Positions 21,749 to 25,134 of a stretch of DNA of 25,134 bases are shown here, one piece after another (the stretch's first letter is position 1; each line of letters starts with the position of its first letter). Source of the stretch: Scatosoma sp045654025. Lineage in GTDB: Bacteria; Bacillota; Clostridia; Christensenellales; Borkfalkiaceae. A program made the translations under genes and the position numbers. The notes beneath the pieces are model-generated. The model saw nothing but the letters and a program-made list of their open reading frames with translations, searched no databases and had not been told where the DNA came from. Location: contig JAZOMO010000033.1 in NCBI GenBank assembly GCA_045654025.1, positions 1 through 25,134 on the forward strand, in the 5' to 3' direction.

Positions 21749-21781
21749 GCAAGCGGAAAATAAAATAAACGGAGAAAAACT

Positions 21782-22447
21782 ATGGACGTAAAGAACATCT
21801 TATCCAAATGCGATCATACTCTGCTTGGGCAGACGGCAACTTGGGCAGACATCAAAAAGATCTGCGACGACGGTATGCAGTACGCTACCGCATCCGTATG
21901 TATTCCCCCCTGCTATGTGGGGCAAGCTAAAGAATACGTAGGCGATAAGCTTGCTATCTGTACGGTTATCGGTTTCCCTAACGGCTATAATTCGACGGCT
22001 GTAAAGGTGTTTGAAACGAAGGATGCGATTGCCTGCGGCGCGGATGAAATTGATATGGTTATCAACATCGGTCTTTTGAAGGCTGGCAAGGACGACGAAG
22101 TGCGCGAGGAAATCCGCCAAATTAAAGCGGCTTGCGGCGACAAAATCCTGAAGGTCATCATCGAAACCTGCCTTTTGACGGAGGACGAAAAATTGCGTAT
22201 GTGCAAAATCGTCACCGAAGCTGGCGCGGATTATATCAAGACCTCGACGGGTTTCTCGACGGCTGGCGCAACGCTTGCAGACGTTAAGCTGATGCGCGCA
22301 AACGTAGGCGAGAAGGTGCTGGTTAAAGCTGCGGGTGGTATCTCTGGTTTAGAGGACGCGCAGGCGTTTTTGGACAACGGCGCGGCAAGACTTGGTACCA
22401 GCCGTGTTGTAAAAGCGGTGCAGGGTGTAGCGGGAAAAGGCTACTAA
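21782..22447 (+). CDS. deoC: Deoxyribose-phosphate aldolase
   Basis: Splits 2-deoxyribose-5-phosphate into glyceraldehyde-3-phosphate and acetaldehyde, the last step of deoxynucleoside catabolism; 221 residues, a single TIM barrel. The Schiff-base lysine is Lys153 in ADYIKTSTGFST, and the second active-site lysine is Lys182 in VLVKAAGGI. The N-terminal KCDHTLLGQTAT and CTVIGFPNG are family hallmarks. RBS GGAG sits 8 nt before the ATG. It is first in the + strand operon behind a near-ideal promoter, 55 bp ahead of deoD. Confidence 0.96.
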   Translation: MDVKNILSKCDHTLLGQTATWADIKKICDDGMQYATASVCIPPCYVGQAKEYVGDKLAICTVIGFPNGYNSTAVKVFETKDAIACGADEIDMVINIGLLKAGKDDEVREEIRQIKAACGDKILKVIIETCLLTEDEKLRMCKIVTEAGADYIKTSTGFSTAGATLADVKLMRANVGEKVLVKAAGGISGLEDAQAFLDNGAARLGTSRVVKAVQGVAGKGY

Positions 22448-22502
22448 GCATTTTGCTGCTCGCAAAGCGTAAAAAAGGAAAGAAAAAAAGGAGAAAAATA
22501 GT

Positions 22503-23216
22503 ATGGGAATTCCTACCCCTCATATTGCGGCAAAGGCAGGCGATTTTGCAAAAACGGTATTGATGCCGGGCGACCCTTTGCGTGCAAAGTTTATTGCAGA
22601 AACCTATCTTGAAGACGCGGTGCTCGTCAACAACGTGCGCGGCGTGCAGGGATACACGGGATATTATAAGGGCAAGCGCGTGTCCGTCATGGCATCGGGC
22701 ATGGGTCAACCCTCTATCGGTATCTATTCCTACGAGCTGTTTAATTTCTACGGAGTAGAAAGCATCATTCGCGTAGGCTCTTGCGGTTCGTTCTCGCCCG
22801 AGCTCCACGCACGCGACATCATCGTAGCGATGGGCGCGTGTACGAACGGCAACTACGCTTCGCAATACAACCTTCCCGGGACGTTTGCGCCGATTGCTAG
22901 CTACGAACTTGTTCGTAAAGCAGCGGAAGAATGTGAAAAGGCGGGCGTAAACTACCGCGTGGGCAACATTTTGTCCTCGGATATGTTCTACGATGATGCG
23001 AATTCGGGTATGCAATGGGCGAAGATGGGCGTGCTTGGCGTAGAGATGGAGTCGGCGGCTCTGTACTGCAATGCGGCAAGAGCAGGCAAGAAGGCGCTCT
23101 GCATCTGCACGGTCAGCGACTCGTTCATTTATCCTGAAGAAAACACGACCGCAGAGGAAAGACAGATTTCCTTCACGAAGATGATGGAAATTGCGCTCAA
23201 AATTGCGGAAGAATAA
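22503..23216 (+). CDS. deoD: Purine-nucleoside phosphorylase, DeoD (hexameric, low-molecular-weight) type
   Basis: Phosphorolysis of purine (deoxy)nucleosides to base and (deoxy)ribose-1-phosphate; 237 residues. Features are IPTPHI (His7), the phosphate site MPGDPLRAK (Gly23, Arg27), RVGSCGSF, the ribose site GVEMESAALY, and the catalytic Asp206 in VSDSF with Arg220 (EERQISFTKM), matching the E. coli Asp204/Arg217 pair. The Asp identifies the 6-oxo/6-amino-accepting DeoD class rather than PunA. RBS AAGGAG is 9 nt before the ATG. Nine bp separate it from deoB. Confidence 0.96.
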   Translation: MGIPTPHIAAKAGDFAKTVLMPGDPLRAKFIAETYLEDAVLVNNVRGVQGYTGYYKGKRVSVMASGMGQPSIGIYSYELFNFYGVESIIRVGSCGSFSPELHARDIIVAMGACTNGNYASQYNLPGTFAPIASYELVRKAAEECEKAGVNYRVGNILSSDMFYDDANSGMQWAKMGVLGVEMESAALYCNAARAGKKALCICTVSDSFIYPEENTTAEERQISFTKMMEIALKIAEE

Positions 23217-23225
23217 GGAAAATAT

Positions 23226-24389
23226 ATGGCAAAAAGAGCATTTTTAATCGTATTAGACAGCGTGGGCATCGGTGCGATGCCTGACGCAGGCGAATGGGGT
23301 GACGAGGGTAGCAATACCTTAGGCGTCATTCGCAACCATCCGGCATTTGATTGTCCCAACCTCACAAAGTTGGGACTTTTCGCCATTGACGGAGTCGGTG
23401 AAAAGAGTGCGGGCGGCAAGGCTTGCAGGGCAAGAATGGCCGAGGCGTCCAAGGGTAAGGATACGACCATCGGGCACTGGGAGATTGCAGGGATTTATTC
23501 CCCTCGTCCGTTGCCTACCTATCCCGAGGGCTTTCCTGCGGACTTGTTGGCGGAGTTTACCCGTAAAACGGGTAAGGAAGTGCTTTGCAACAAGCCTTAT
23601 TCGGGTACGGAAGTCATTAAAGACTACGGCGAAGAGCATTTAAAGACGGGCAAATTGATCGTCTACACCTCTGCGGACAGCGTATTCCAGATTGCGGCGC
23701 ACGAGGATTTAATCCCAGTTGAGGAACTGTATCGTTATTGCCAAATCGCAAGAGATTTATTGCAGGGCGAACACGGCGTTGGTCGAGTGATTGCTCGTCC
23801 GTTTAACGGTGAGTATCCCTTCAAGCGCACCTCGCATAGACACGACTACTCCTTGTTGCCTCCCTCGGAAACTGCCTTAACGGTGTTAAAGAAGGCAGGC
23901 TACGACGTATTGTCGGTGGGCAAAATCTACGACATTTTTGCAGGCGTTGGTTTGACGGAAAGCAGACCTACCGCAGGCAACGACGACGGTATGAACGTGA
24001 CCTTGGAGATGGCAAAACGCGATTTCAACGGGCTTTGCTTTATCAACCTTGTCGATTTTGATATGGTGTACGGCCACCGCAACGATATCGAGGGGTATGC
24101 GAAGGCGATGACGGCGTTTGACCGCAGATTGGGCGAGCTGTTGCCTCTTTTAAAGGAAGACGACCTCTTGATTATCACCGCCGATCACGGCTGTGACCCG
24201 ATGACTCCGTCCACTGACCATTCGAGAGAGTACACCCCGATGCTTGCCTATGGCAAAAAGCTGAAGGAAGGGGTGGATTTAGGTACGAGAGATAGCTTTG
24301 CAGACATCGGCGCAACCGTTTTGGAATGGTTTGGCTTGCCGACGGACGGCATTTTTGGCAAGAGCTTCTTGAAGGAGATCGTAAGATGA
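23226..24389 (+). CDS. deoB: Phosphopentomutase
   Basis: Converts (deoxy)ribose-1-phosphate from the phosphorylases into the 5-phosphate for DeoC or the pentose phosphate pathway; 387 residues of the alkaline-phosphatase-like fold. Metal ligand Asp11 is in VLDSVGIGAMPDAG. KDTTIGHWEIAG carries the phosphorylated threonine (Thr80 by comparison with Bacillus Thr85). SGTEVI, RPFNGEYPFKRTSHRHDYS and ITADHGCDPMTPSTDHSREY complete the active site. RBS AAGGAA precedes the ATG. The stop overlaps the cdd start (ATGA). Confidence 0.96.
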   Translation: MAKRAFLIVLDSVGIGAMPDAGEWGDEGSNTLGVIRNHPAFDCPNLTKLGLFAIDGVGEKSAGGKACRARMAEASKGKDTTIGHWEIAGIYSPRPLPTYPEGFPADLLAEFTRKTGKEVLCNKPYSGTEVIKDYGEEHLKTGKLIVYTSADSVFQIAAHEDLIPVEELYRYCQIARDLLQGEHGVGRVIARPFNGEYPFKRTSHRHDYSLLPPSETALTVLKKAGYDVLSVGKIYDIFAGVGLTESRPTAGNDDGMNVTLEMAKRDFNGLCFINLVDFDMVYGHRNDIEGYAKAMTAFDRRLGELLPLLKEDDLLIITADHGCDPMTPSTDHSREYTPMLAYGKKLKEGVDLGTRDSFADIGATVLEWFGLPTDGIFGKSFLKEIVR

Positions 24390-24790
24390 CGCACGGCGAA
24401 TTGATGGCGGTTGCGGCTGAGGCCAGAAAGGCGTCCTATTCCCCTTATTCGGGGTTCAAAGTAGGGGCGGCTCTGCTTGGAAAAAGTGGCAAAGTATACA
24501 CGGGTTGCAACGTAGAAAACGCGGCGTACACCCCCACGAACTGCGCAGAGCGCACGGCGCTTTTCAAGGCAGTCAGTGAGGGCGAACGAGAGTTTACGGC
24601 GATTGCAATCGTGGGCGGCAAGGGCGAGGAAACGGCGGAGTTTTGCGCCCCCTGCGGCGTGTGTCGTCAAGTGCTTGCAGAATTCTGCGACGGCGACTTT
24701 ACGGTGGTGCTTGGCAATCCCGAACGCTACGAGGTATTCACGTTTGCACAGCTGTTGCCCTTTTCCTTCGGAAAAGCAGATTTAAAATAA
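24386..24790 (+). CDS. cdd: Cytidine deaminase
   Basis: Deaminates (deoxy)cytidine to (deoxy)uridine, feeding the pyrimidine phosphorylase next door; 134 residues, the short tetrameric type. Zinc ligands are Cys53 in TNCAERTAL (catalytic Glu55) and Cys90/Cys93 in CAPCGVCRQ. Substrate-site CNVENAAYTPT is present. The frame extends upstream to 24326, but ATG 24386 is chosen because GAAGGAG lies 8 nt upstream and it gives the normal length. The start overlaps the deoB stop. Confidence 0.96.
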   Translation: MTHGELMAVAAEARKASYSPYSGFKVGAALLGKSGKVYTGCNVENAAYTPTNCAERTALFKAVSEGEREFTAIAIVGGKGEETAEFCAPCGVCRQVLAEFCDGDFTVVLGNPERYEVFTFAQLLPFSFGKADLK

Positions 24791-24805
24791 GAGCGAGATA
24801 CGACT

Positions 24806-25134
24806 ATGAGAATGTACGATTTAATCCAGAAAAAGCGTGACGGCGGCGAACTGACGGAACGGGAAATCCGTTGGTTTATCGAGGGCTACACCGCAGGGAA
24901 AATCCCCGATTATCAGGTGGCGGCGCTTTGTATGGCGATTTACTTTAGAGGGATGACGCTGGAGGAAACGACGGCGTTGACCTTTGCGGTACGCGACAGC
25001 GCCGAATGTCTTGATTTTTCCGAAATTCACGGCTTGCGCGTAGACAAGCACTCTACGGGCGGCGTAGGCGACAAGACAAGCCTTGTCGTTGCTCCCATCG
25101 TAGCGAGCCTTGGTGTCAAGGTTGCCAAGATGAG
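24806..25134 (+). CDS. pdp: Pyrimidine-nucleoside phosphorylase, 3' end cut by window edge
   Basis: Phosphorolysis of uridine, deoxyuridine and thymidine. Only the first 109 residues are visible. MRMYDLIQKKRDGGELTERE closely follows the Bacillus Pdp start, which supports ATG 24806 over the in-frame ATG at 24812. YTAGKIPDYQVAALCMAIYF is the N-terminal helical domain, and KHSTGGVGDKTSL (81-93) is the phosphate-binding loop. The RBS is weak (GAGCGAG). It lies 15 bp after cdd in the same operon. It could also be called deoA; the closest match I recall is the Firmicute pyrimidine-type enzyme. Confidence 0.93.
   Translation, partial: MRMYDLIQKKRDGGELTEREIRWFIEGYTAGKIPDYQVAALCMAIYFRGMTLEETTALTFAVRDSAECLDFSEIHGLRVDKHSTGGVGDKTSLVVAPIVASLGVKVAKM

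Overview
The window looks like part of a Gram-positive-type (Clostridia/Firmicutes-like) genome. The grounds are strong AGGAGG-type ribosome binding sites, many lipobox lipoproteins with Ser/Thr/Pro-rich low-complexity linkers, and closest resemblance of several enzymes to Bacillus-type versions (PgcA-like mutase, NrnA, Pdp). The linker style recalls gut Christensenellales-type Clostridia, but I cannot fix the taxon from sequence alone. Nearly all recognisable enzymes belong to one theme: breaking down nucleic acids, nucleotides and nucleosides.

Layout. (1) Positions 1-7396, + strand: a tightly packed operon of a phosphohexomutase (cut at the left edge), a lipoprotein 5'-nucleotidase-type metallophosphatase, a dGTPase-like HD hydrolase, two tandem DHH/NrnA-type phosphoesterases and a SurE nucleotidase, ending in a hairpin terminator. 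(2) 7498-9201, - strand: a lipoprotein with an OB-fold domain and, by my reading, a barnase-type ribonuclease domain, with its own terminator. (3) 9542-13492, - strand: a 1316-residue lipoprotein of Ig-like, OB-fold and cysteine-rich repeat modules. It is flanked by two inverted copies of a ~115-120 bp MITE-like element. (4) 13753-20479, - strand: an operon transcribed as ABC ATPase, two permeases, solute-binding lipoprotein, then a secreted staphylococcal-nuclease-type enzyme with OB-folds and a C-terminal membrane anchor. A candidate promoter lies at 20742-20770, with a ~255-nt leader. (5) 20812-21570, - strand: an RDD-family membrane protein. (6) 21782-25134, + strand: a deo-type salvage operon (deoC, deoD, deoB, cdd and a pyrimidine nucleoside phosphorylase cut by the right edge) behind a consensus TTGACA-17-TATAAT promoter.

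How the genes could work together (inference). Secreted SNase-like and barnase-like enzymes would cut external DNA and RNA. The surface 5'-nucleotidase would dephosphorylate the products. The CUT1-type ABC importer, in the same operon as the nuclease, may bring in a product. In the cytoplasm NrnA-type enzymes, SurE and the dGTPase would handle short oligonucleotides and nucleotides. The deo enzymes would then convert nucleosides to bases and pentose phosphates, ending in glyceraldehyde-3-phosphate and acetaldehyde. The three domain types found together in the single Bacillus YhcR nuclease (OB-folds, SNase, 5'-nucleotidase) are here spread over separate surface proteins, with a ribonuclease added. 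I see no tRNA, rRNA, CRISPR array or transposase.
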